A stretch of DNA of 64,000 bases from Epiperipatus broadwayi (GCA_028023455.1 JAQFVV010000072.1:2810501-2874500); one strand, 5' to 3'. Shown: positions 11,704 to 25,900, counted from the stretch's first letter. Translations and numbers: made by a program. The notes: a model not told the origin generated them from the sequence alone.

Positions 11704-12880
11704 AGTAGTTTTATATTAGCATGTTGAAACCGCCTGAGGGGGTTATATCTATGCTATTGCACAGAAATATACCATTTAGGCAGCCTCCGCTATGGAACAT
11801 TCTATTTCAATGCGTAAGCCTAGAAATAGTCCGTTGTACGTGGTGGCTGTGGCTATTTCTATGCTAATGCACAGAAACATGATGTTTAATCTGCCGCATA
11901 AGCCGTCGTCTAAGCTTATGCTTAGATTTGTGTTATGCATTTTGGAAGTGCGATCAGATTTCAATTTTCACTAAGATATTGTGTGAGGATGGCTGGAATT
12001 CAGACTGTCAAAACTATTTTAATATTCATTACAACCTTCTTTTCCTCTATCTCCCGTTTTATGAAGCTCTACTAACAATTATGAGCATACACTGATGCTT
12101 CCATAATCAAGGTTCCGTCTTGAAAAAATTGGGCAAGAAGAGGTGCAAGCATGATTTCGATCAAATCACGCTGAAATTCACATTTGGGGAAGAACTACGA
12201 TATTAATAAAATGGCCAAATTAAAGTTTCCCAATGTCAAAGTTTGGAATTTGCCTTTGCTCCGAAACGGATGCTATCACATTTTTACAGCATTATGGAGT
12301 ATTGGCATGTGTGAAGAAGTGTTTGTGCATAGAAGAAATGAAATTATATTGCGTAAGTCAAATGCAAGGACCTACGGATTGTGTAAGCTTAGTCGCGAAA
12401 GCTTAATGTTTCGGGCATGAGAACTAATCGGCAGGCCGGGGTCAATTGTTGATGAGACATTATTTAGCTGCCAGGCTGAGTTTGTGCGGCATGTGCATAA
12501 AGGGGAAGACATATTCTAGGCCCCATTATTAGAGCTTTGAGTTGCGTGCCGTTAATTTGCATGCTAAGAATCCAAACCCCAAAAAAATTGGTTTGAAATG
12601 TATGTATTCCATGGAATATCCGTTAAATGTAAATACTTATTTGTAATAAAAAAAAATTTGCTTTTTTGCGAATACCAAACAAAAAAAAAAAAACTAATAA
12701 AAAGAATAAAAAGTAAGTACTTATTAAATGTATTTAGATTTATGTATTTTTTGTGAATAAAATTATTTTATTTTTAATGTGGACAAAAAAAAAGAGACCA
12801 GCCCGGCAACATTATATTTATGTTTGTTTACAAGCAAACAATGCCATCAAGCGTTTTCAACACGCTAATATAAAACTACC
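11704..12880 (+). mobile_element. Merlin-like DNA transposon, copy-specific terminal repeats (element E4)
   Basis: Outer inverted repeats of 32 bp read (G/A)GTAGTTTTATATTAGC at both ends, followed by a subterminal box related to GATGGCGCTGTTTCTATGC. Candidate target duplications GCATTATT / GTGTTATC differ by three transitions. On the plus strand at 12421-12516 the peptide GRPGSIVDETLFS resembles the GGPGxIVEIDExLFS block around the first catalytic aspartate of Merlin / IS1595-type DDE transposases, with a small deletion; the frame is closed by a stop. A second copy of the subterminal box lies internally at about 11850-11900. The upstream frame 12184-12420 may be the preceding part of the same protein, but I cannot align it with confidence. 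Confidence 0.65.
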
Positions 12881-12888
12881 GTGTTATC

Positions 12889-13794
12889 TAACTAACAGAT
12901 ATAATAATAATAATTCATAAACCTTAAATACAGACTTAAGTAATTATAGATAACAACGAGTGCATAGTGATCTGTTATTATCTCTTAGAATAATTTCAAA
13001 GCAGCTATTTATATCAGGAGAGATACTAAGTGTTTTTCCCAAAAATTTATTACATTAATTATTCTCTGCTTTGAAATTATGGCATATCATAACATATGAA
13101 TTCAAATAAAATAATTGGAATAGAAAATAGGCATGGCCGTAGATTATAGAAAGTTTAAAATAATCATTGATTACAGTTACAGGAAAAATTATTAAAAAGT
13201 TATATTTATTGGCAAGAATGTTACAAGATTTTATTTTAACAAGAATTTTAAGTAATTGAGAATATTACGGCTTATCATTTAAATAGATGTATAGATATTG
13301 CAAGAAAAATATTATCCAATTTTCTTCAAGGCTGACTTGTCCAATTCCAGGCTCAGTTCAGTCATTTGCACTACGATGACTTGATCGTCCATCATATTCC
13401 TGCCTTATTTACAACTCTTCTTTAATTAAAATTATAAAATTTAGTTTTGTATTGTTAAAATTTTTAACTGAGCACTTTTATCAAAGATGATCCCCAAGTG
13501 AATAACAGAAGATTAAAAAAAAAATTTAATAGAAGACGTGGACCGAATAGTACCTAGCAGTCATTTAAAGAAAGTTGCAAATTAAAATGTGACATAATAG
13601 ACCTCTCACATATATAATTTCCCAATGCAATTTAAAATAATAAGTGATTTTTCAGCATTTTGCCAAAGAGAAAATATTTTCTTTAAAATATACTTCAGCA
13701 CCATATTCTGTGCACAGTAAATATTTATAACATGCATATTTAATTATGTTTTATTTAAAAAAAGTTGTAAATGTACCTATATTTTTTACTGTGA
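12889..13794. repeat. AT-rich DNA with a dispersed repeat
   Basis: About 13060-13230 resembles 21825-21985: both contain CTTTGAA(A)TTATG(G/A)CATATCATAA, then AAAATAG-CATG and GATTACAGTTA at similar spacing. The nature of this dispersed repeat is unknown. No gene seen. Confidence 0.5.
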
Positions 13795-15870
13795 GAGGAA
13801 ATGTCCTTAATAAATTAAACACAGGAAGTGATCATCGATTAGTAAGATTTTAAGATACGTGTTAATGCAAAACTAGAGACAAAACTTATTAAAAAAATAT
13901 ATATATTTACAGTAGATATTCCTAATCTTCAGAAACATTCTAATGAATTTAAATTAGAACTTGCAAATCGTTTTCAAGAATTAGTAGATTTTGAACATGA
14001 TTCAGATTTGAATGAAATTAATAGGAAAATAACTGATACACTTTAGATTTTGAACATGATTCAGATTTGAATGAAATTAATAGGAAAATAACTGATACAC
14101 TTTTAAAAACTGCATCAAAGATAGCTGGTAGAAAAAAGCAGCAACTGACCAATAACATTTCTACTGAGACTAGAGAATTTATGAAAAAAAAAAAGGATAT
14201 GAAGATATATAAAAATGATGCATTAAGAAGGATTCAATATATCAAATTTTGCAAAATGGTGCGGAAAAGAGTTGCAAATGATATAAGAAAGTATAATTGT
14301 GAACTAAGAAGTAAATCTGTAGAAGAGAAGAAAAATTATATTGGCAATAAGAAAAAAAGATGGAAATATTACTAAAAAGAGAGATGACATCATGAAATGG
14401 ATAGAAGAGTTCTATCAATCTTCTGAATTGCCTAGAATTTTAAATGAAGAAGTGAGACATGCAATTAAATTTATGAAAGTAAAAGGTCCATGTAATGATG
14501 GAATTATAATCAATATCTTAAAAGGAGGTGAAGAAAGAGAAAATTTTTTGGCAAAGTTATATATACTAAATATCTAAATGATGAAATGTACCAGATGATT
14601 GAAAGAATGGAGTATTAATATTTTTAAAAGAAGGTGATCAAGAAGATATTAGAAATTACAGACCTATCAGTCTTCTATACAAAGTTTTTACCAAGATAAT
14701 TACAACTCGTTTACAGAGAATATTGGATTTCAACGAATTAAAAGAACAAGCTGGATATAAAAGTGGTTTTAATACAGTAGATCATATCCAAATATTAAAA
14801 GAAGTTATAGAAAAGACCAATGGATATGAGTTAGCCATTATTCTTTTGATTTGTAGATTATGAAAAGGGATTTGATTTTATAAGCATTTCTTCAGTGATT
14901 AAAGCATTGGATCATCAAAGTATAGACCCAGGATATTGTTATATTTTGAAAAATATTTATAAAACATGCAACAGCACCAATTAGATTATATAATAATACT
15001 AGGAAAGTTAACAATGAGAAGGGTACAAGATAGGGGAATTCCATATCTTCAAAATTTTTTACAGCAGTGCTGCATAAAGTATTTTGTGAATTAAAATGGA
15101 AAGTTAAAGGAGTAAAAGTAAATGGAGATTATTTAAGACATTTAGATTTTGCAGATGATGATGTTTTTGTAAATAATGCTTCAAACCTTTAGGAAATGGC
15201 AAATGTTAAAAAGACTGCAGTAATGTTCAATGGATTTTCTCAAAAGATGAAAATAAAGGTTGATTATGATGAGTTAGAAGAAATTAACAACTACAAATAT
15301 CTTGATCAGATTATTACTGCAGGTGGAAACATAATGGATGAAATTAATCATAGAATTAAACTTGGTTGGAATGCTTTTGGTAGAAATAGCTTAATATTGA
15401 AAGAAAATATGCCTATGTGTTTGAAAAGGAAGGTTTTTAATAAATGTGTTTTATCAGTTCTTACTTATGAATCTGAGACTTGGATACTTAATAGAAAAGC
15501 AATACAGCGATTTCAGACCATTCAAAGTATGGAGAGAATGCATGTTAGAAGCAACAAGAGGAGATTGAAAATGCAATACACGGGTAAAAAAACAAACAGA
15601 TGTTATTGACATCATTGAAAGAATTAAAAGACTTAAGTGAAGTTGGGCTGGACATATTGCTAGAAGAGATGAAAATTGATGGACAATTAAAATCTTAAAA
15701 TGGATTCCAAGAGATTGTAAAAGACCCCAAAAAAAGGCCATAGTAAGATGGATGAAATAAGAAAATGTGCAGAGGTGATGTGAAGAAAAGAAGCTAGAAA
15801 TCAGAGAAGTTGGATTGAACTTGGAGAGACCATCCTGCAGTGGAATGATAATGACTGATGATGATGACAT
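13795..15870 (+). mobile_element. RTE-like LINE, 5'-truncated and frameshifted (copy A)
   Basis: The sequence starts inside the endonuclease domain: GSDHRLVR at about 13825 is the SDH catalytic motif of APE-type endonucleases. The linker (NEINRKITDTLLKTASKIAG), reverse transcriptase motif IRNYRPISLLYKVF at about 14650, catalytic LDFADDDVF at about 15140, and the RTE C-terminal region (EINHRIKLGWNAFG, FNKCVLSVLTYESETW) follow in family order. Frameshifts and stops break it into fragments, including 14067-14375, 14341-14577 and 15196-15609, so it is dead. It ends with a GATGATGATGAC tail, typical of RTE 3' ends. Frame 15454-15870 on the other strand is a shadow. Two further copies lie at 46.6 and 48.0-50.2 kb. 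Confidence 0.88.
13986..14103 (+). repeat. 59-bp tandem duplication inside the RTE copy
   Basis: Two adjacent and apparently identical 59-bp units, 13986-14044 and 14045-14103, both starting AGATTTTGAACATGATTCAG. The duplication length is not a multiple of three and shifts the frame, so it is a post-insertion lesion. Identity between units suggests it is recent compared with the element, or an assembly artefact. Confidence 0.9.
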
Positions 15871-15879
15871 TTCAGTTAT

Positions 15880-16902
15880 CGGAATAAATCATAGATCCAT
15901 CAGCCACATCTCTTTTAATAGCGTGGAAGTATTCTCCCCTGTTACTTTTTCTGCTTGCTTAAAAAACTTTAGCCTTTATAAGCAATATGATATTTACAAA
16001 AATGCAATTAATTACATGTTGTGAAAGAAATGTGTAATACATTTATTGTTATTTTTTCAAGTTAACAAAAATTTATAATCGATTTATTGATATTTTTTAA
16101 TATTAACAAGTAAAATGTATTTGTTATGGGATAACTATGCCACTGAAAATGTATAGGAAAAAAAAAAAGCACAGCTGCCAATCTCGATGTCCAGGATTAT
16201 CCCACAGTTCAAATTTGTTATAATTTTTTTTTTTTAATAATCTATTTTCATATATACAACTTTTGTCTTAGCGATCAAATTTTTATTTGTTTATATATAA
16301 TAACATTTTCAAAGTTTATAATAAACTATTCATAACATTAATGCAAAATCTCCTACAGATTACTGCAAATTAGTTTGAATCAATTTTTTTTTGCACCAAA
16401 CATTAACAATTATTTATTTTAGATGCATGAAGTAATTAGCTTTTCGTTTTTGTGTATCTTATACCATAATTAATTAACCGTCTTGACTACATTAAAGCTA
16501 ACAGTCCATCATTTGCATCAACGCTTTCTAAAAACAAAAAAGCTTTAATAATCCAATTTCATAAATTCGATGAGAATTTTTCATCTTTGTACCAAGACCA
16601 GAAACATTATATCATTTGTATGTCATAAATACACTTTATTGTATAACACATACTAATACATTTTTCCCCCCTCTGAAAAATTTAATTCAATTTTTATGTG
16701 CATTTAATCAATACATATCAATATATTCTGTCAAATTATTTAATAAACATAGCACTAAATGCAAACAGCTAATTTTTCCATTTGCTATCGTCAGTATAAT
16801 GTAAACATCCATTTTCCCTTTTATCAGAAAAATCTACAACAATAAAGACATCATAAATAATATAATATCATGAGTTTCTTTTCCTCTTACCTTGATGAGG
16901 CA
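15880..16902 (-). other. 3' untranslated region / downstream flank of the IPO5-like gene
   Basis: No coding block. The part nearest 16902 is presumably 3' untranslated sequence; where it ends is not visible from sequence alone. Confidence 0.4.
16635..16640 (-). promoter_or_regulatory. Candidate poly(A) signal of the IPO5-like gene
   Basis: TTTATT on the plus strand reads AATAAA on the gene strand, about 263 nt beyond the stop codon, and is the first exact hexamer I see downstream. In DNA this AT-rich the hexamer is common by chance, so this is only a candidate. Confidence 0.35.
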
Positions 16903-16989
16903 CTAGTGGGTAGTGAGAACACTATGTAAAGCTTGTTGTTGCTCTAAAGATAGCTGAGCTAGACAGGCTGAAAATACTTCACTGTTACT
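16903..16989 (-). CDS. IPO5: IPO5-like terminal exon with stop codon
   Basis: Terminal coding exon of 87 nt: 28 codons and a TAG. The peptide contains FSACLAQLSLEQQQAL and ends HSVLTTH, equivalent to the vertebrate tail CIAQLSPEQQAAIQELL. It opens in phase 0 after a tttttag acceptor. The preceding intron (16990-17068) is 79 bp. The 3' untranslated region continues to lower coordinates; its end is not certain. Confidence 0.92.
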   Translation of the reverse strand, partial: SNSEVFSACLAQLSLEQQQALHSVLTTH

Positions 16990-19900
16990 CTAAAAACCGA
17001 ATGAAAAAATTTTTTAATCAAATTAATTAAATAAAAAAAAAAAGTTAAAAAATAACAAAAACAATTACCTGAATCTGCCGTACAATATTCACCATTCTTT
17101 TAGTAATATCGGCTTCTTCATCTACTGCTTCTCTTACAAAAGCTTCTGCCATGATGCTAAGAATTCTGGGAAGGTTACCATTATTAATACCAAGAATAAC
17201 CGGATGATTACTGCATAAAAAAAATTATAAGTGATTTATTAAAGTGAATAATTAACTGATTTAAGTATGCAAGTTGTTTAATCAAAATTTCCACTACAAA
17301 AAAAAAAAAAAAATACATGTTTTATTTTTAAAATATTTTTAAAAAAATTCAAAAAAGTAACTTAAATTGATGGCATTTGAAGATAATATTACAAATAGTT
17401 ACAAAGGTTTGATGAAACAAAGATAGTTTGGTATAAAATAAAATGCAAATAAAATAAAATTAAATGGAAATATTTGACAAAAAGTTATATAATAGATTAG
17501 CGCTTCTAAAATTGCTTAACAAATGAAGCAAATTTCAGTGAAAAATGCAATGATTAAAAAAAAAATAAATTTCAACAAATTTCTGAAGCTCATTAAAATT
17601 AGATTTTAAACCAAACCCTCTTTCCTATTACTTTTAAAATGTTTATTTTATTAAAATTAATCAATCTGATAGTTTCGACTGACTACGAAACTTTCTCAGA
17701 GCTATAATATATGCATGAATTTACAAAGTTAATAATATACACAAAACAACATCATACTTTCTTGTCAACACAAAACACATATATTGGAGATTATTTATCT
17801 TTTTCACACGGATGTGGTCATGTGCATCGCTTGTACAAGATAGAGTAAGTAGCTGAAGGGAGTTTGAAGACTGAGTTCAAATCCCTTCAAAATTACATTA
17901 AGTCCAGTGAAAACAATATAGACATAAACTAATATACTCAGAATTTACACTGCATATAAAATATTATAGTAAGACTTCAACATTCAATCATTAATCATTT
18001 CATATTAATTAATATTATCATGCATATGAAAACTATATAGCCAATCTATGAAACTTGTGATCTTGTATTATTTATTTATTAAAAATTATTTTTATTCAGT
18101 ATTTCCACCTGTCACTAATTGAAATTAAATCGGCTTGCGATGCGATGCACTATGGCTTCTTTATCAGAGTCAGGAATATCTCAACTGCTATGTCCAGAGA
18201 AAATTGTTAATTACCTTACCTTCCCCAATCTAAATTTTTCCCAAATTCTCCATCTTGCTCCATCCCATTTCCACATCATCTTTGTCCACTCTATGACCGT
18301 TATATCCAGATTCCCCTTATTTTTTTCCAAACCCAGCATAAAAACCAAGAACTCATTTTTGGTGTAATCATTTTCTTTATATTTATTCTCCCATAACTAA
18401 ATTATTTGTATCCTTTCTGATTGTAAGCATTTACATACAATTAACAGATACCTAATATTTTCCATGCCTTCCTTACATAACTTGCAGACTAAATTACCCA
18501 TATTTCTCCATTTATGTGTATATTTCCTTGTTGCTAACGATTCTTAAACAGTAAACTACTTTCCTTGCTATTATCATAAATTAAGTCACACCCAATATTT
18601 TGTTATATTTCTACATATATTTAAACACTTTTTACTCTCTATACTCGTTCTCTATCTCTCCAACTCCCTATTTTTTATTAATGTATCTATTCTTCTATCC
18701 GATTCCTTACCACTATAACACTCAACAATTCTCTAACACAATCATCCCACCTTTTGTATAAGTATACTGACATAAAGTCTTTATCCAAATCTTCTGCATA
18801 CCGTACTACTTTTCTCATCCATCTTGTTTCCTGTTCTTTACTCATAATCCAATTGAATACTATTTTGGCCATTCTCTTATTATCCATAAATTGCAATCTA
18901 TTGAACATTTTCATTTTGCTTTTTGCATCTCTTATAAAAACTTAACCAGCCCATTTCTTCTTGAATTGCCTCGTTTGCCATCCACACATTCTGCATTTAA
19001 TGCAGGTCTTCCTACTTCTCTTTATAGTTTTTCTAAGTAATCTAATACCCCTTTACTAACACAATGCATTGTTGCTATATGTTAACTCTACTATTGCCAC
19101 TCCCTTTCATACAATTCTAGTTATATCATATTTATTATATGAAAACACTATTAATTTCTTTGTCAGTCTCTTTCTTTTCTTTGCTTCACTTATCATTTTT
19201 TTTTCTCCCATTCATCCAAGCAATTTGTGATTACTTGAGACGATTCCCAAATAGTTATAATTATTCATCACACTATTCCCCAATGAAAATTCTTTGTCTT
19301 CTCTTTCCCAGTATTAATCATCATTAGTTTTGATTTTTCCTCACTAAATTTAATTCCCATCTCTTTACTCACCCTTGCACATTGTCCTCCGCATAACTTC
19401 CATATCTTCCCTTCTTTCTGTGCACTAGAAGATATCATCCACAAATAAAAGACCCTATAATATATATACTCCCTTGCCACCTAATAATGATATCTCTAAC
19501 TCTCTTCCTAGTTTTTTTATTGCTCTCTCCATTTCTCCCAAATACAAAAAACAAAACAGGTGACATAGGGTATCCTTCCTTAATCCCATCCTATTTTTAA
19601 CTTTAACTGATTCTATATTCCATAATCGATACATATAGTAATTATTTTCAAATAATCTCTTAATAATATTCAATAAAGCTCCTTCCATTCCCAAATTTAC
19701 TTAACTCATCCATAATCACTTTCTATTTACCCTATCATATGCCTTCTCTATATCTATAAAAACCATATATAACTATCTACCTGTATTTCTACTCATATGT
19801 ATAAGTTGTGTAACTAAAAACAAACTATCTCCTATAAGCCTATCTGATCGAAAACCTCCTTGCATTTTTCCCACTTATTTTCTCCCATCCATTTTACAAA

Positions 19901-22900
19901 CTCTTTCAGCTATCATATATGCGAAAACTTTATATAACACTGATGTTACCGCTATCAGTCTATAATTGCTTAACTTTTTATGATCATTACCCTTTCCTTT
20001 AAATAGTAGTCTTACTTTTGCATTACTCCAACTATATGGAAAATCTCTCTTCTGTGCCATCTTATTAAAACATGATAATAGTTTTAATTTTGCCCTATGT
20101 CCTAAATTCATTAACATTTGTTGCCCATTCATCCAAAACTCTTGCCTTTCTACTTTTCAATTTCTTCTTCCCTGCTTCATTCAGTTCATTTTCTGCAAAT
20201 ATAATATTTCCATTACTATATTGTAATGGTCATATTTTTATATTCCCGCAACAAAATCCAGTTTTGGAAAATTATCCCAAAGCTGATCTAGATGAGGGGT
20301 TAAGACCTCGAATCAGATCGCACCTCAGTTCCTTCACCAACACTCTATGACTTACTATCCTATGGATGACAAATATGAAGTCACACCCTGCCTATCTTAA
20401 TTTGCGTTCCGGCAGCAGCAAAGGATGGAATATGAGACTCAGGGAATTATGACTAAATTAACTAATGGTAGGCTAGATAATGCATATATTAATAACTAAC
20501 ATGAAGTTAAAACAGATTTGGATAAGATTTAGGACGAGTTGCGAATAACGCACTAAACATTAATATAAGTTTAAGATAGTTAATTATTAAAATATAAGTA
20601 ATAATACAAAGCATAAGTGCATTGGGAATTTATACTCGCACATGTTTTACAATGATGAGTGGGTAATGGATAAGATTTAGGATGGGTTGTGAATAACGCA
20701 TTAAATATTTATAAGTTTAAGATAGTTAATTATTAAAATATAAGTAATAATACAAAGCATAAGTGCATTGGGAATTTACACTCGCACATGTTTTACAATG
20801 ATAAGTGGATTTAGAACAAGGTTCCATCTTTACTATGTACTTTACAGTTTAGTTTTAAAGTTATTTACAACTATTATTATTGTATATGATTTATAATCAT
20901 GTCTGAATTATGCTATGCCATTACTAAAAGATTTGCCAAGAGTTAAATTTACAAGAATGACAAATATAACTTATTTATTAATACATAATGAGCAATAAAT
21001 GTGCTCTCTATACAGATTATTTTAATAAACTAGATCTGATGTTCGGATCAAGGCTCAACTGAATAATATATGGAGGAACAAAATCGTAATTGTACAGTAG
21101 TGTCTGTAACCATAGCGCTAAGTCTAAATTAAAGAAATGCGGTGCCAATGTATCGTTATTCATGGGCTTCAATACCAAGTACTCAGAGCCCTAAAACCGA
21201 ACAGCTTGTTACATTAATAAGGTACAATAAGTTCAAGAGCTTGGATCGGCCATTCAAATGTTCTGGCCTTAAACTCAGTAACGGGCTTGGTGCTCTAAAC
21301 TTGAAAAAGTGATGGATAGGACGGCCTTCATACAGTGAACCTATCAGATATATAGCAAGACGTTATGCACTCTATGTGCTTTATAAAGATATATTTGCAA
21401 CACTTATCACAAATACTAATATGTATTCCTAATAACTAAATACGTGCGCATAAATTATACATATAGTTTCGGTCAGCGAAACTACTTGATCCCAGTTCAT
21501 AAGTTAGCATCCATAAAACATGCTAAAAGAGTTAATTAAAGTGATCTAGTTTACAGCTTAAATCCGAATAGTTTATACCATAAACTAGGGAGGAATAAAG
21601 CATATTTGGGACTTATTTAATTACTTATAATATGCTTTATAACATCATTCTTGCAGTGAATTAACTAGACATAGTTTATCAACATGCTAACCTTAATTAT
21701 GATATGCTAAAACATAGTAGCTTAACTAACATATATAGAAACAGATTTCAGAACAGAGATTTATGTGTGTGCTAAAGAATCAACATAAACAATTTGCAAG
21801 AGAGCTTCTAATCATCTCTCCAAATTATTAATATTACCAATCTTTGCTTTGAATTATGACATATCATAAATCAATGAAATAAACAATAAAAAATAGCCAT
21901 GACTGATTACAGTTATTATGATAGGAAAATTATTACAATTCATTTAAATAGGCAAGATTATTACAATTATTATTATTAAATTAAAGCTATATTGTAGATT
22001 TTACAGAGTTTAGTTTAATTTATTGAGAAAACATTTAAAAATTATAAATTTATGAATGTTCAATTATGTAGCTAGCTTTAGAAACTTATTATAATAATTT
22101 AGTTTAAGATTTAATTTAAAAAGCTCCGCGGGAAGAAATGTTACAGATCTTCCAGCTGAGGCGTCCTTCATGGCGTTTGACACTGCCATTCTCCATTGGG
22201 CTGCTCGTCCGATGGCTTTTTGGCAGGCTGTGGGTCTTGAACTTTTCCATTATCACAGACTGATCTTTCAAAGGAAGACGGCAAAAATTAAGCATTCTAG
22301 CCACTTGTTTCCATTACTAAAAGACATGGCCCCAGGCAGCAACTGATTCATAAAATTTAAAAAATGGACCTTCCATGTGGAAAATTGTTTTTTTTTATAC
22401 TAACTCTTTGACCCCCTTCCCCCTGCAAATGCTATGAACTTGTTTACAATTTTTAGTTTTAAATTTCAAATTTTAACATATCTTATTAGAAAAGACAAAA
22501 GCAAAATCTAAGTTATTCATAAAATAGCTGCAGCTTGACTGCTTTTCTTTTTTCTTAAAATCAATTTTAGAATTTATTTTAAAAATTCTGCTCTTGGTGC
22601 CCATAAAATTAAACCAGATGTAAGGTGTGATAATTTCCAAGAAACACGCGATAGTTTTAAAAAGATTTTAAGTTTTGTAAACATTCTGCTATATGTGTAA
22701 TCTTGTTACCTCTGGAATCGAAAATTTATATATGAACAAAAGTAAATTTGTACTCTATTTTATAATAAAGATAAAATAATTTAATTGCGTTGCAATGCTT
22801 ACAAAATCTATTACATTGTATCTTCATTCGCATATATATGTAGGTGCTCTCATACACATACAACAATGTTTACACAACCTACCTTATTAATTTAATTTAC

Positions 22901-25900
22901 AATTGACTATATGTATTATAACTATACGCATACAACATTAATATCTATGTATGCAAATATATAAATATATGCACATATATGTAAATATACTTTATTATAC
23001 ACTAATATCTGTTAATATGTGATAATATACGCGGACTTGGGTTTGAATTGGGGCAAGAATACTACTATGGGACATAGTCGGTGAAACAGGATGTTAAACA
23101 AAACAATACTGTTGCAATATGCTTTCATGTTTATTATCATTGTCTTCACATCTAACATCTTTTCTATATCCATTACATATTATTTAAAATTGTATCCAAT
23201 TCTTCTCTAGAGTTACACTCTATTCCCTCATCATCTAGTAATATTATTTCTCTCTCCCTATATTCCTTCTTTTAAAGTATTTCCAAAATTTTTACTGCCA
23301 TCTCTTCCACTTTTATTAATATCATCTAACAATTTACTATTCAATTTCATTCTCTCTCTATAATTATCTATTTTGGTCAAATTCTTTTTTAAAAATACTT
23401 TTCCCATTTAACATTAACATCTTTTTCACTTTCTTTGTTCTTAATAGCATATTTTTATATTCTCTGCATGCTTTTTTCTCTCTTTTACTAGTTCTTACTT
23501 TTCTTATTACTTTTATTGTGAATATTCTCATCTAAAACTCTATTAGTCACTTTTTCTACTTCCCTACATCAGTCCTTATATTCATCCCCAACCAACTCTT
23601 TCATGGTTTCTTCAACTTTTATTTTATATTCTTCTAACTTATTTTTATCATTCATTCTCCATCCACATCTTTCATTATCCTTTCACTTTTATTACTATTT
23701 TCCATTTCATTACTAACCATTTCTATTATAAAAAAAATTATGATTACTATTACATATTCCCTCTTCATTAATAAATACTTTAATTTTCCATACTTTATTC
23801 ATTCCCCTTTTCTCTACTATTATGTGAAATGTATTATTTCTAGACAACGTGTATCGTCCCTCATAAATAGTTTAATAAATTTCCAATACTCAAATTCACT
23901 CTGATAAAAATTCTTCAAAAGCTGTCCATTCTTGTTATCAACATCATCAATATATCCATTTACATTCCCTATAACCATAATTCTCTTCCCTTTTTTTTTG
24001 AAACTCTGTATATCCTTAATTAGGCATTCATATATGCTACAGTTCCACTATGTCCAGTGGCTACATACGCTATAGCCACCATCCATTCTGGTCTTCCTAA
24101 CCTTATCTCAAACCACAAATGTTCTTGACATTTAACAGTATTTAAATATTTTTTGACATAACTCCTATACCACCACCCCTTTTTGTTTTTCTACTTATAC
24201 CACGCCACACCAAGTCTTCCAGTATAATTCTTTTTCTCGTAGATGGGTTTCCACTGCTACTAGAACCTCAAGCCTTTCACTTTTAACTGCTTTAATTCCA
24301 CTCACTTTTCTGATCTCCTACCACCTTGCATATTCAAATATCCAATTTTAACATTTTCTTCTGTTCTAATTATTCTTTTATAAATTCTTTTGACTCTTTC
24401 TTCTCCATTACATTTACAAATAACTTGCTTATCATTAATTTTACTATTTATAGTAATTATAATGCTATTTCAATGAGTAAATTCCCTAACAGCATCAACA
24501 CCACTTCTCTATGCATCTGATATGCAATTATAACATTTACATTTAGTGGCCATATATATTGGAATGGGATGGTGGGATAACAAAAACAGGCTTGAACTGG
24601 GTGATGGCAAATCATCATCACTCCCAGTCAATTTAAATTTAAAATTTTCAATAATTTACAAAAGTATATATAAGTAGTATATATTCAATGGGAGCATAAG
24701 ATCAATAGATCTCTGAGGGACTCCTTAGACTAACTAAAATAACTATACATCAATCATATACCAACCAGCATTATAATAAAAGTAAGTAATACTCAAAGAA
24801 AAAAAAATACCAAAAGAAACGATTCATCATTATGAATGATCAATAATATCAACTAAATCAGTAAAATATATCATGACTGGATCAGAAATGGATCTTCTGT
24901 AGACCAGGCTAACAATAGCCTTTGCCAGCTTGGGGCAATTGTTTAACCATTAATTTGGAGCCACAAACTAAGTGTGAATCCATCAGAAATACATAGCTAG
25001 AAAAATCTAAACAATAATGGTGGGGCATTAAAACATGCTGATCCTCATCAATGAACTGGCCAACTATAAACTTAACTTTTAAATAAAACTAAACTAAAAT
25101 TAAAGGTAGTACATGGACTTTAAAGAATATAATCTTATGTGTCAACCAGGATGATGATTGATCATCTCTGGATGCCCAAAAGCACTAAATACACATCCCT
25201 CTTTATATATTCATCCCGTGCACAAATCTAGCTTAGAGAACATAAGCTCTATTACTGTATGTGACCAAGAGATGATGCAATATAATTTTTAATAGTTGAA
25301 TACAAGTTTATTAATAATAAAAACAAAAAAATTGAAATTAAAGTCTTAGAATATGACTCTACAATTTTTGATTAACATATAAAATTCAAGTTACTATATG
25401 GTGGTTTACATATAACACACACATATATGTGCACAGCCGCGCATTTTACAATTACATGAATATATTTCAATTGACATTTAATGACAAAAAATGATTAAAT
25501 TTTACATATGTGTTGTACTTGACAATTATTGGTATTTACAATACAAGTGACAGATATAGGAAAAAAAAAAAAGAATGTGTGTGAAATTTCTGAACATATT
25601 TAACTTGTTCTACAATAATACATGATTAAGCTTTTAAATAATACAAATAAGTATGATAGGTTTACTAAAACACGTATATAGAATTGCACAGATTATTAAC
25701 AAATTTAATTTTGTCAAACAATAAATAATAATTTTTATAATTAATAATTCCATTTTGAATATATATAAAAGTTACATATTTACGTGTGTATCAATATTAA
25801 AAAAAAAATCAGTTTATCAAAATTCTATTACAGCTTTCATTTATTCTTTTAAAAAAAAAGGTATAGTCAATTTTTCGGGAAGTTAGAAAGCTTTTTATTA

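Noticed and set aside
15454-15870. 138-codon minus-strand frame, the longest in the window
   Set aside because: Antisense of the RTE C-terminal region, which has the recognisable motifs on the plus strand.
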